From NCBI GenBank assembly GCA_048885185.1, contig JBHLQC010000010.1, positions 1 to 24,983 of the forward strand: a DNA stretch of 24,983 bases, given 5' to 3'. This DNA comes from Hermodarchaeum sp048885185 (GTDB taxonomy: Archaea > Asgardarchaeota > Hermodarchaeia > Hermodarchaeales > Hermodarchaeaceae). Each line of letters begins with the position of its first letter. Within the stretch, counting starts at the first letter, position 1. The position numbers were made by a program, and so were the translations under genes. Shown here piece after piece: positions 1 to 7,846 of this stretch. A model generated the notes under the pieces. The model saw only the letters and a program-made list of their open reading frames with translations, was not told where the DNA came from and did not search any database.

Positions 1-744
1 CAGCCACCATCGGGCAATTAATGAAACGAGTTTAGTGAACAGAGGTCGGACTAACACGTTGATAACCGCAATGATGGCGACAGCGATGTAAACAACCCCG
101 AGCATCGTAAGGAGATCACTTGAAAAGAAACCAATTCCAGCATACAAGAAGGTGGTAACTAGTAAACAGACTGCATCTAGGTTCCAAATGAGGATAAATC
201 GCCCCATTCTAATATTGTATCGTGGTTGCTCGTCCATTTGCCAAATCAGAAAAGCCCCAACAAAAAAGATGTTGATAGCAAGGATTCCGAAAAAGAGGCT
301 TAAAGCTAGGTCCATGAAGTTAAGAGGACCAATTGGCTGAAAGGGGAAAAGGACTCTGTACACATAACTGACTATTCCTCCAGTGATAGCGAAAATGGAG
401 ACAGCCACTCCCAGAGTGATGGCCCAGGGTTTCTTGTACGCTGTTCCTAATGCAACTATCATTCCAACCAACGATACGGTTGTGAGGACAGCACCCAACA
501 GAGTAAAGCCATTGACAATGAAGGGAACGGTGAGTCCTACATTTGTAATTTCGTTGATAATCGCAACATAGAGATCGGGATCATTTGTATGTGCGTAAGT
601 TAGGAGTTCATTAAAAAGCGATGAAAGACCCGAGATGAATACTCCTAACATCGCAAACCCGAACATCAATACAAAGTCGATGCCAGCGAAAATCCGTACG
701 ATTCGGGGTGCCAGTATAACTTCGTGCACTTTTTTCTCAGTCAG
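1..744 (-). CDS. multi-pass membrane protein, 3' end cut by window edge
   Basis: An open frame runs without a stop from about 744 to the left edge, so the C-terminus is missing; at least 243 codons are visible. The translation is very hydrophobic, with about six probable membrane helices (one near residues 15-40, a pair near 65-100, others near 105-130, 145-170 and 185-225, numbered from the upstream start) and short polar loops such as AYKKPW and WQMDEQPRYN. I do not recognise the family. The start is ambiguous. GTG at 729 is the first common start codon, but the only good Shine-Dalgarno site (GAGGTG, 756-751) lies 21 bases from it. That site is 6 bases from an in-frame CTG at 744, which would add five residues (starting MTEKK). 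An in-frame TAA sits directly before the CTG. The gene diverges from the aldehyde oxidoreductase gene, with about 160 bases between them. Confidence 0.75.
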   Translation of the reverse strand, partial: MTEKKVHEVILAPRIVRIFAGIDFVLMFGFAMLGVFISGLSSLFNELLTYAHTNDPDLYVAIINEITNVGLTVPFIVNGFTLLGAVLTTVSLVGMIVALGTAYKKPWAITLGVAVSIFAITGGIVSYVYRVLFPFQPIGPLNFMDLALSLFFGILAINIFFVGAFLIWQMDEQPRYNIRMGRFILIWNLDAVCLLVTTFLYAGIGFFSSDLLTMLGVVYIAVAIIAVINVLVRPLFTKLVSLIARWWL

Positions 745-750
745 TTATCC

Positions 751-756
751 CACCTC
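751..756 (-). promoter_or_regulatory. Shine-Dalgarno site that favours a CTG start
   Basis: Read on the minus strand this is GAGGTG, a good match to the archaeal anti-Shine-Dalgarno sequence. Its end is 6 bases from CTG at 744-742 and 21 bases from GTG at 729-727. The spacing supports CTG, which is a rare initiation codon. Confidence 0.45.
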
Positions 757-907
757 GCGTCTAGTTTGCAGTGTAAATGTTAAGAGCGCGTTTCTTCCTT
801 TTATGTCATTTTCCGCCTTAGGAAATGAGATGTTCTTGTGAATCTGCGAAAGCTATTTGTGGAGAATGCCCTGACTTGCATCAAGTTTTATGTTTGGTGA
901 GCTGAGT

Positions 908-2740
908 ATGAAGGGTTGGACTGGACAACTTCTACGCGTGAATCTTTCGAATAAAGAAATAACCACTGAAAAGTATCCAAAAGAATTTGCGTTGCAGTTC
1001 GTGGGGGGTCGTGGATTTGCGGCAAAGATACTCTGGGACGAAGTGCCAAAGGGTACAAACCCCCTTGCACCAGGGAATAAGTTCATTGCTGCTGTAGGAC
1101 CCCTATCTGGATTGGCAATGCCGAATGTTGGAAAAGTTGTTGTTGCAGCAAAAAGCCCCTTGACGGGTGGATATGGAGATGGAAACCTGGGTTCGCATTT
1201 TGGTTCCCAATTACGGCGAGCGGGCTATGACGTTTTGGTTGTCGAGGGGAAGGCCGAAACACCGTCCTATGTTCTGATTCAGGATTCTGAAGTAAACGTA
1301 CTAGATGCTGATAATCTTTGGGGGAAAGGTGCGTTTGAAGCTGAACAGAAACTCGAAGAGACCCATGGTAGGAGTATTGGAACATTAATGATTGGTCAAG
1401 GAGGCGAACACCTCGTCAAATATGCGACCGTTCGATCGATGATGGGGCGAGCAGGAGGACGTCCAGGTATGGGTGCTGTAATGGGTTCAAAGAACCTGAA
1501 AGCTTTAGTCGCAAAAGGCTCCTCTACACCTGAACTGGCTAATCCAGAAGCATTTCGTCAACTAGGTCGGGATGGATTCAAAGATATTCGTGAAAAGCCA
1601 GGCTACGATGAATGGATGACCCAAGGTACTATGCTCATTCATGCATGGTGTCAAGAATACAGCGTTCTCCCCAGTTACAACTTTCGGGAGGGCCAATTCG
1701 AACATGCCGAAGCTCTTAGTGGCGACACCATGGAGAAGATAAAGGAAAAAACACGAGGATGTCCCTCTTGTACAATGCAATGTGGTCACTGCATCAAGGA
1801 TTCTGAAGGGCTCTCCGCTGAACTTGATTATGAGAACGTAGCACTTCTTGGATCTAACATTGGGATGCGGGACCTCCGAGAAGTCGCTACTTTAAATCGA
1901 CTCGCAGATGAATACGGGCTTGATACTATTTCTTTGGGAAATACGATTGGCTTTGCTATGGAAGCATCAGAAAAAGGCATTCTTGATGAAAAACTCGATT
2001 GGGGAGATTTCCATGCGACACGGAAACTAATTACGGACATTGCATTCCGAGCAGATACCCTGGGAAACATGCTTGCCGATGGCACACAAATCATGGCAAA
2101 ACAACTTGGTAAAAGTGCTCAGAATTTTGCAATGCAAATAAAAGGTTTAGAAATCTCGGGGTATGATTGTCATGCTGCTCCTGGAATGGCCCTTGCTTTT
2201 GGTGTCTGTTCTATCGGTGCCCATCATAAAGAAAGCTGGGTAATTACCCATGAGGTGGATGTAGGTCGGGAAACATACGATGAGAGTAAAGTCGATAAAA
2301 TCATTGAATTGCAGCGGATTCGGGGTGGGCTGTTTGAACAGCTGGTTGGGTGTCGCTTCCCTTGGATTGAAGTGGGATTTGACTTGGAGTGGTATCCGAA
2401 GTATTTTGCTGCGGCAACAGGTCTGAAATGGACATTAGATGACTTCTGGGCACTTTCGGACCGTATCTATTCGTTAGTTCGTTCATATTGGGTTCGTGAA
2501 TTTGATGGTGAATGGGACCGGTTGATGGATCATCCACCTGCACGTTGGTTTACTGAACCGCTATCTGTAGGTCCTCTATCCGGAACCAAGCTTGAGAAAG
2601 AGGGTTACGAGAAACTGCTTTCATGGTACTATCAGAAACGAGGTTGGGACGAGCGAGGAATTCCCACGAAGAAACGACTGAAGGAACAAGACTTGGAGTG
2701 GATAATCCCAGAGCTCGAAAAAGTCACCAAACTGAGCTAG
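908..2740 (+). CDS. aor: tungsten/molybdenum aldehyde:ferredoxin oxidoreductase (AOR family)
   Basis: This 610-residue protein has the normal family length. The family oxidises aldehydes to carboxylic acids in the cytoplasm, passing electrons to ferredoxin through a bis-pterin tungsten (or molybdenum) centre and one [4Fe-4S] cluster. The N-terminal domain has the typical opening (GWTGQLLRVNLS) and FVGGRG loop. Cluster ligands are visible as C285-x2-C288-x3-C292, with C482 as the fourth in a segment reading EQLVGCRF, which deviates from the usual DxxGLC. EYGLD near residue 338 matches the first DxxGLD-type pterin motif. E309 in DYENVALLG and one of the histidines in GAHH (439-440) are candidates for the active-site acid and histidine. 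ATG at 908 is chosen over ATG at 890 because GGTGAG (896-901) lies 6 bases upstream and the family normally begins at this point. The substrate cannot be told from sequence. The gene stands alone and converges on the V4R gene. Confidence 0.93.
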   Translation: MKGWTGQLLRVNLSNKEITTEKYPKEFALQFVGGRGFAAKILWDEVPKGTNPLAPGNKFIAAVGPLSGLAMPNVGKVVVAAKSPLTGGYGDGNLGSHFGSQLRRAGYDVLVVEGKAETPSYVLIQDSEVNVLDADNLWGKGAFEAEQKLEETHGRSIGTLMIGQGGEHLVKYATVRSMMGRAGGRPGMGAVMGSKNLKALVAKGSSTPELANPEAFRQLGRDGFKDIREKPGYDEWMTQGTMLIHAWCQEYSVLPSYNFREGQFEHAEALSGDTMEKIKEKTRGCPSCTMQCGHCIKDSEGLSAELDYENVALLGSNIGMRDLREVATLNRLADEYGLDTISLGNTIGFAMEASEKGILDEKLDWGDFHATRKLITDIAFRADTLGNMLADGTQIMAKQLGKSAQNFAMQIKGLEISGYDCHAAPGMALAFGVCSIGAHHKESWVITHEVDVGRETYDESKVDKIIELQRIRGGLFEQLVGCRFPWIEVGFDLEWYPKYFAAATGLKWTLDDFWALSDRIYSLVRSYWVREFDGEWDRLMDHPPARWFTEPLSVGPLSGTKLEKEGYEKLLSWYYQKRGWDERGIPTKKRLKEQDLEWIIPELEKVTKLS

Positions 2741-2777
2741 TTGCAGATCATTCGATATTCATGTAGTATTGCAATTT

Positions 2778-3326
2778 TTAATCAGCAAAATGGATACGAA
2801 ACTCGCAGGCCGGATCTCCTTGGAGGCGCCCCTTGGTTTGGGTGACTCGAGCAGTATAGGAGAGTTTGAGGTTGTCAATCCAGTGTTGAAGAAGTCCTTC
2901 AAGCATACCGGCAACAAGTTCACAATACCGTAAATCGAGGACGTTTTCCATAGTGTCTTGTTGACAGATTGGACAGAATTCCGTAGTCAGAAGGAGGGTG
3001 CGGTCATCCGAAAACTCTAGTTTGTCGGGTGGATGTCCTGTGGCAAGGCTCCAATTTCGTGAAAGGTATTCGTCAACACGGTTCAAGAATAAATCTGGGG
3101 ACGTGGGAAAATAGTTCTCTGGGTGTTGACCATACCGACTCACTAGCCCAAGAAGAAGGGGAGTCGTCATATTCTTTCCCAACTCATGAAGAGCTCTTTC
3201 GATGGCCGTTGGATTTCCCTGGTGTTCCACAGAGAGGGATTCAACGAGCCGCAAGTAGAAAATCGGAAGTAAAGGTCCTGTGAAGAGAGGTTGTTTCTCT
3301 TTTGGAGCGTTGTCTTCAGAGGTCAA
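2778..3326 (-). CDS. V4R / TRAPP (Bet3)-like domain protein
   Basis: A 182-residue soluble protein. The C-terminal half (about 110-182) has the hallmarks of the V4R fold: a C118-x2-C121 pair, C135 starting the helix YCELVAGMLEGLL, then an alternating strand region ending GDPACEFRIHF with C174. V4R domains are small-ligand- or metal-binding modules related to TRAPP-complex Bet3 proteins, and the four cysteines may bind a metal (inference). The N-terminal 100 residues are helical and unassigned. The only usable start is TTG at 3326: an in-frame TAG lies just upstream, and GGTG sits 7 bases before the TTG. It is the last gene of the CDC48 cluster, 38 bases after the SPFH-like gene. The V4R assignment is fairly secure; any vesicle-tethering role is speculation. 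Confidence 0.75.
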   Translation of the reverse strand: MTSEDNAPKEKQPLFTGPLLPIFYLRLVESLSVEHQGNPTAIERALHELGKNMTTPLLLGLVSRYGQHPENYFPTSPDLFLNRVDEYLSRNWSLATGHPPDKLEFSDDRTLLLTTEFCPICQQDTMENVLDLRYCELVAGMLEGLLQHWIDNLKLSYTARVTQTKGRLQGDPACEFRIHFAD

Positions 3327-3364
3327 ATTCTAACACCATTTATCATCGAGTTGATTATGAGAGA

Positions 3365-4618
3365 TTATTCTTCATCAGATTCTTCAGATGGCGTATCAAT
3401 TGGTTCTTCTTTTGCCTCCACTTTGGCAGACTTTCCTTTAGTGGTGGCTTTTACCCGTTCTTTGCGAGTTGCTTTTGCGGGGACTCGTTCACGGAGTTGG
3501 CGCTCTGCTTCTGCTAGCGGGCCTGTTGGAATTGTAGCAGGTAATGTGGGGGCTTGTCCTGTTAAACTGGCGATTTCTACTGACTTTTCAGCCCAAAGGA
3601 CTTGGGCAGGATGGACACCTGCAACTCGCCAATAGAAGAAGCGATCCCAAAGCTTCTCTTCAATGGAGAGCACTCCAGCTGATAGAGAAACCAGATTTAG
3701 CCCCAGTCGGTTAAATGCTTTAGCAACAACACCTCTGACTTCATTTCGAATTTCAGCTTCATCGCGTAATGCGCTCATAAATTCATGCTCTGAGAATTGG
3801 TCTCGCATGACGTTATCAATGAGGGTTTTGAGATATTCGATAAGCTCTTGAGAGTTCATCGGAATTCGTTGCTCATGAAGACTCGTTATGAGTTTTCGGG
3901 AGTCATCGACGACAAACGCGTAGAGCAACCCATAAGGCTCCTGAAGCCGGATTGAACGTTTGTAAGTAATTTTTCCTTCAGCACCTTCAACGGGAATGTC
4001 ATATTCTTCTCGACGCCATGATTTACCTGTCCAGGTCAGTCGAGCAAGATCTGATGTCTGTGTTACACCCGTATTGGCATAAACATGAACCCGACCTGTG
4101 TAAATGAAAACAACATTTGTCTTGTAACCTTGTCCACGCCAGCCTGTCTTGATTAGCGGTGACTGAAATGTTTCTATGGTGTATGGTGTTTCGCTGGGTT
4201 CCCAAATTTCGTACACTTTGAACTCTCGGTCCCCGTTATTGAATTCCTCTCCATAGGCACAACAAATCCAATCAGGGGGAACATAGATTTTCGCATCTTT
4301 TTCAAGAATTTCAATTTGCTCCATATCCCGTTCAAGATCTGGTGGATGATAGATGAATTGTGGAAGCCGCGAATCGGACTCCGTTACTTCAGTGCCTGAA
4401 GCCAGGATCCGTGTCACCGTTTTTCCTGTAGAAAAACCTCCAAACGCTGCAAGCCGTGTCAGTCGCCGGAATGCACGGATGGCTTGAGCACCCCGATCCT
4501 TATGGGGCGCTTGAATCATTTGGGTCCAGTAATTTTGACCTCCCACATCGCCAATGGGGATACTTGGGTGAGGTCCTAAAACTGGATCTGGAGCAAGTAT
4601 GCAAATTGTTTTCGCCAT
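3365..4618 (-). CDS. SPFH/band 7-like protein
   Basis: A 417-residue protein with no obvious membrane helix. Residues about 105-325 look like an SPFH (stomatin/prohibitin/flotillin) domain. A beta-rich first part is followed by a long helix with IEYLKTLIDNVMRD and RNEVRGVVAKAFNRLG, then the typical LNLVSLSAGVLSIEEKLW segment. The N-terminus is glycine- and basic-rich, and residues 368-417 are a charged, probably disordered tail (Lys/Arg-rich, then acidic). This resembles soluble SPFH proteins of the virion-core-like/YdjI type rather than membrane flotillins. Such proteins form oligomeric scaffolds and often sit beside AAA+ ATPases or proteases, which fits CDC48 at the head of this cluster. 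Start: ATG at 4618 with an excellent GGAGGT 7 bases upstream. It lies 62 bases after the preceding gene and 38 before the V4R gene. Confidence 0.6.
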   Translation of the reverse strand: MAKTICILAPDPVLGPHPSIPIGDVGGQNYWTQMIQAPHKDRGAQAIRAFRRLTRLAAFGGFSTGKTVTRILASGTEVTESDSRLPQFIYHPPDLERDMEQIEILEKDAKIYVPPDWICCAYGEEFNNGDREFKVYEIWEPSETPYTIETFQSPLIKTGWRGQGYKTNVVFIYTGRVHVYANTGVTQTSDLARLTWTGKSWRREEYDIPVEGAEGKITYKRSIRLQEPYGLLYAFVVDDSRKLITSLHEQRIPMNSQELIEYLKTLIDNVMRDQFSEHEFMSALRDEAEIRNEVRGVVAKAFNRLGLNLVSLSAGVLSIEEKLWDRFFYWRVAGVHPAQVLWAEKSVEIASLTGQAPTLPATIPTGPLAEAERQLRERVPAKATRKERVKATTKGKSAKVEAKEEPIDTPSEESDEE

Positions 4619-4625
4619 AGTTGGA

Positions 4626-4631
4626 ACCTCC
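4626..4631 (-). promoter_or_regulatory. strong Shine-Dalgarno site of the SPFH-like gene
   Basis: On the minus strand this reads GGAGGT, 7 bases before ATG 4618. It is the best ribosome binding site in this cluster and fixes the start of the SPFH-like protein. Confidence 0.75.
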
Positions 4632-4680
4632 TTCTCTTATCTGCGGTATTTTCTAACCTCATATAATTTCTGGTGTGATA

Positions 4681-5529
4681 TTAGAAGCCTGTGATTTCAT
4701 ATCGGTCTCCTAGTTTTTCTCTTTTGGCTTCTTCTTCAGCTCGCCATTCTTCTATAAGCTGCTGAATTTTTTGTTGAAGAACATCAGTCGAAGAATGAGC
4801 AATCCACTCTTCTGATATATGCACATGGTCACCGCGTAGTGCGAGTGTTCGTGAGACTGAATCAAAATAGCCACCTTGACCCTTCTTTCCGAGAAACTTG
4901 ACGAGCCCATTGAAGACCGTTTGGGCTTTCTTCGGATAGGCACCTAACATGCTTTCGGGAACCAATGTCATCTGTGTGTTGATACGTTGTCCGACCAAAT
5001 TATAGATAGTTGATTCTGTTGTCTCTCCATGTTTTACACCGCTTTCGAGAAGCGTATAGAAGTCAATAGGCCCAGCGAAACATTGTTTGAAGAAATCATG
5101 ACTCGTCCGCTGGAAGTCAAGGAGTTCACCGGTCGCTTTCACATACACAACTTCTTGAACTCCATCTGATCTCTCAATTGCTAAATTCATGTGTTTCTTC
5201 CATTTTGCGTAGCTATCCGGATGTTCCTGAATTTCAGGTAAATACACCAAAGGGATGTTGATGAATACTTTACTTTGTTTGAAGGCTTTTTCTAGCTCGC
5301 CAGCATAGGGTTCTGCAGGCGGGAGACCTTCGACTTCTGCAACAAATGCTACACGATAGCTGGTTAGAACGAAGTGACCATCTTGTCCGCGCACAAGCAT
5401 AGGTTGCGCTCCTGCGCGAATACCCTTGGCAATTTTTGCCTTGGCTACCAGAATGAGAGTCTCTTGTTCCTTTGGTAAGATGCTCTTGGCCAGTGTGAGT
5501 TTTTCAGTTGGTTCCAGTTCCCATGTCAA
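4681..5529 (-). CDS. uncharacterised protein, possible PH/GRAM-like domain
   Basis: A 282-residue soluble protein that I do not recognise. Residues about 40-135 alternate strand-like segments (HFVLTSYRVAFVAEVEG; VFINIPLVYLPEIQEH; MNLAIERSDGVQEVVYVKA). The phrase 'VLTSYRVAFV' resembles the second strand of GRAM or bacterial PH-like domains ('LTNYRLLF'), so such a membrane- or protein-binding fold is possible. The middle is mixed. Residues 245-275 form a charged amphipathic helix (LQQKIQQLIEEWRAEEEAKREKL), a probable short coiled coil. The start is TTG at 5529; an in-frame TAA lies two codons upstream and no in-frame ATG or GTG is near. It lies 60 bases after the CDC48 gene and 62 before the SPFH-like gene, so it is probably a partner in the same transcript. 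Confidence 0.65.
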   Translation of the reverse strand: MTWELEPTEKLTLAKSILPKEQETLILVAKAKIAKGIRAGAQPMLVRGQDGHFVLTSYRVAFVAEVEGLPPAEPYAGELEKAFKQSKVFINIPLVYLPEIQEHPDSYAKWKKHMNLAIERSDGVQEVVYVKATGELLDFQRTSHDFFKQCFAGPIDFYTLLESGVKHGETTESTIYNLVGQRINTQMTLVPESMLGAYPKKAQTVFNGLVKFLGKKGQGGYFDSVSRTLALRGDHVHISEEWIAHSSTDVLQQKIQQLIEEWRAEEEAKREKLGDRYEITGF

Positions 5530-5589
5530 CGTTTATGACCATCCTTGCCACGATATCCTGATGTACCCTTATACTGATTCGATATTTGA

Positions 5590-7740
5590 TTATTGTCCAA
5601 GGAAACGTTCCGCAAATTGGATGAATTGATTTAGAGTATCCTGTGAAATACTGGGTTGTACTGATGCTAGCGCATCCTGAAAGTGATTCATACTGACCTT
5701 TGAAGCGTCTGGGTTTTCACGGATAGCGGCTAGAACCGCTTTTCGACAGACATTCCCGATATCAGCGCCTGAAAAGCCTTCAGTCGTCGATGCCAGTTGA
5801 TCTAAATTCACATCTTCTGTAAGGGGCATTTTTCGTGTATGGACTGCAAAGATTGCACGTCGAGCAGCTAGATCTGGTGGGGGTGTGAATACAAAGATAT
5901 CAAAACGTCCTGGACGAAGCAACGCAGGATCAATGATATCAGGGCGGTTTGTGGCAGCAAGCACGACAACTCCCTGAAGTTCTTCCATCCCATCAATCTC
6001 CACAAGGAGTTGGTTTACTACTCGTTCACTTACCCGACTGTCAAATCCTGAACCACGACGAGGGGCCAGATTATCCAATTCGTCTATAAAGAGGATAGCA
6101 GGAGCTGCTTGCCTGGCCCTTCGAAAGATCTCTGCTATAATTTTCTCAGATTCCCCTACCCATTTACTCATAACTTCTGCGCCGCGCACACTAATGAAAT
6201 TCGCTTGGGTTTCAGTGGCAACGGCTTTTGCGAGCAGTGTTTTCCCAGTTCCAGGTGGTCCAAATAAGAGGACGCCCTTCGGTGGATCGATGTTAAAACG
6301 TGTAAAAACATCGGGTCGACTGATGGGAAGTTCAACGGCTTCGCGAAGTGCCTGTTTTGCTTCCGCCATTCCACCAACATCATCCCATTGAACCATCGGA
6401 ATTTCAACGGCGATTTCACGTAACGCAGAGGGTTCCACGACCTGTCTTGCTGCGCGGAAATCATCTGCTGTGACTACGATTTGATTAATCAGTTCTGGAG
6501 GGATTTGCATTTGTTGTTCTTCAATCTGTGGAAGGACACGCCGTAAAGCGCTGAGTGCGGCTTCTTTTACTAAAAAGGCTAAATCTGAACCCACAAATCC
6601 GTGTGTATTGTGTGCCATTTGCTGCAGATCTACTGATGGATCCAAGGGCACTCCACGTGTGTGTACTTGCAGGATGTCAAGCCGTCCTCGTGTATCTGGA
6701 ACATTGATCAAGATTTCGCGATCAAAACGTCCTGGTCTTCGAAGTGCAGGATCAAGAGCTTCGAGTCGGTTTGTTGCAGCGATGACAAAAACCTGGTCAC
6801 GATTTTTGAGACCGTCCATTAGGGTTAGAATTTGAGCAACGATACGGCTTTCCATTCCGCCGGTTTCACGCCGTGATGCTATGGCGTCGATTTCATCAAT
6901 AAAAATAATGGCAGGTTTGTTTTTCTCCGCTTCTTGGAAAACGTCTCGTAGGTACTTTTCTGATTCGCCATAATATTGACTGACAATTTCGGGACCGTTA
7001 ATTGTTCGAAAATAAGCTTCGCTTTCTGTGGCCACTGTTCTTGCGAGTAACGTTTTCCCGCAACCAGGTGGACCATGGAGCAACACTCCACGAGGAGGTT
7101 CAATTTTTAATCGAGCAAACAATTCTGGATGTCGAATGGGGAGCTCGACGATTTCACGAATCCGATGAATGGCGACATCCAATCCTCCTACATCATCATA
7201 TGTTGCAGTGGCAACAGTATCAACTTCTTCAGGAGCTTCTTTGAGAAGTTGGAGATCAGTACTCGCTGTAATTATGACATTCCCGGTGGGCACCGTTTTA
7301 GCCACGTAAAATTTAGCTTCGCCGAGGGCAAAAGCCGCTCGCCCTACGGCAATCACAGTATCTTTCTTGACTGGTTTATCCAGGAGATTGGATTTCAAAA
7401 GTGATGCCGCTAATTCCTGTCGATATTGTAGTTCTTCACCTTTCATTGGTGTTAACACAACATTTCTTGCGGGTTGTGCATTGGTTCCTTGTAGCGTAAC
7501 TGTGTCACCTAAACGTACTCCTGCATTTAGCCGTGATAGTCCATCCATCTTGATGACGGCTCGATTTTGAATAGAAGAATCCCTAAGCGCAAGAGCACAT
7601 ACACTCTTTTTGCCGACTATTTCGACAACAGAACCGTCAGATATTTGCAATTGGTCTAAAATTGTTGGATCCACACGAACAGTGAAACGACCCACATCAA
7701 CTGCGCTTGCTTCAGCAACCCGAACCGACGCTACGGTCAC
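5590..7740 (-). CDS. cdc48: CDC48/VCP-type double AAA+ ATPase
   Basis: A 716-residue archaeal CDC48 (VCP/VAT-like) unfoldase that pulls proteins out of complexes or membranes using ATP. The N domain (about 1-175) has the double-psi-barrel pattern (VRVDPTILDQLQISDGSVVEI), followed by D1 and D2. D1 Walker A is GPPGCGKT at 223-230 (Cys where Thr is usual) and Walker B IIFIDE ends at E283; D1 keeps arginines in RRPGRFDRE. D2 Walker A is GPPGTGKT at 494-501 and Walker B ILFIDE ends at E554; it continues LRPGRFD. The C-terminus (ERFLGQ) lacks an HbYX proteasome-docking motif. The start is GTG at 7740; a GGGGTG lies about 10 bases upstream. It heads a minus-strand cluster with an unknown protein, an SPFH-like protein and a V4R protein, and diverges from the GIFT-like gene. 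Archaea often carry more than one CDC48; this may be a specialised copy. Confidence 0.95.
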   Translation of the reverse strand: MTVASVRVAEASAVDVGRFTVRVDPTILDQLQISDGSVVEIVGKKSVCALALRDSSIQNRAVIKMDGLSRLNAGVRLGDTVTLQGTNAQPARNVVLTPMKGEELQYRQELAASLLKSNLLDKPVKKDTVIAVGRAAFALGEAKFYVAKTVPTGNVIITASTDLQLLKEAPEEVDTVATATYDDVGGLDVAIHRIREIVELPIRHPELFARLKIEPPRGVLLHGPPGCGKTLLARTVATESEAYFRTINGPEIVSQYYGESEKYLRDVFQEAEKNKPAIIFIDEIDAIASRRETGGMESRIVAQILTLMDGLKNRDQVFVIAATNRLEALDPALRRPGRFDREILINVPDTRGRLDILQVHTRGVPLDPSVDLQQMAHNTHGFVGSDLAFLVKEAALSALRRVLPQIEEQQMQIPPELINQIVVTADDFRAARQVVEPSALREIAVEIPMVQWDDVGGMAEAKQALREAVELPISRPDVFTRFNIDPPKGVLLFGPPGTGKTLLAKAVATETQANFISVRGAEVMSKWVGESEKIIAEIFRRARQAAPAILFIDELDNLAPRRGSGFDSRVSERVVNQLLVEIDGMEELQGVVVLAATNRPDIIDPALLRPGRFDIFVFTPPPDLAARRAIFAVHTRKMPLTEDVNLDQLASTTEGFSGADIGNVCRKAVLAAIRENPDASKVSMNHFQDALASVQPSISQDTLNQFIQFAERFLGQ

Positions 7741-7846
7741 GCTAGTCTCACACCCCTATTTGATGAATCATGAGAGGGCTCATATAGACCACGCGAGTAG
7801 CATATTTAACTCCAGCCCCTGATAGAAGATATAGAGTCGAGAGTCT
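7741..7846. promoter_or_regulatory. divergent promoter region, cdc48 / GIFT-like gene
   Basis: A 106-base gap between two divergent starts. CATATTTAA near 7801-7809 is a plausible TATA element about 40 bases before ATG 7847, and the complementary TTAAATATG could serve cdc48 with a leader of about 35-40 bases. A second AT-rich stretch (minus strand CTATATGA, about 7780-7787) could place the cdc48 start closer. Assigned by eye. Confidence 0.35.

Noticed and set aside
152..841. Short plus-strand frames at the left end
   Set aside because: The opposite strand holds one uninterrupted frame encoding a coherent membrane protein; the plus-strand frames are shadows of it.
2741..2780. Terminator between the convergent AOR and V4R genes
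   Set aside because: A T5 run at 2775-2779 overlaps the V4R stop codon, and no stable hairpin precedes it. Too weak to annotate.
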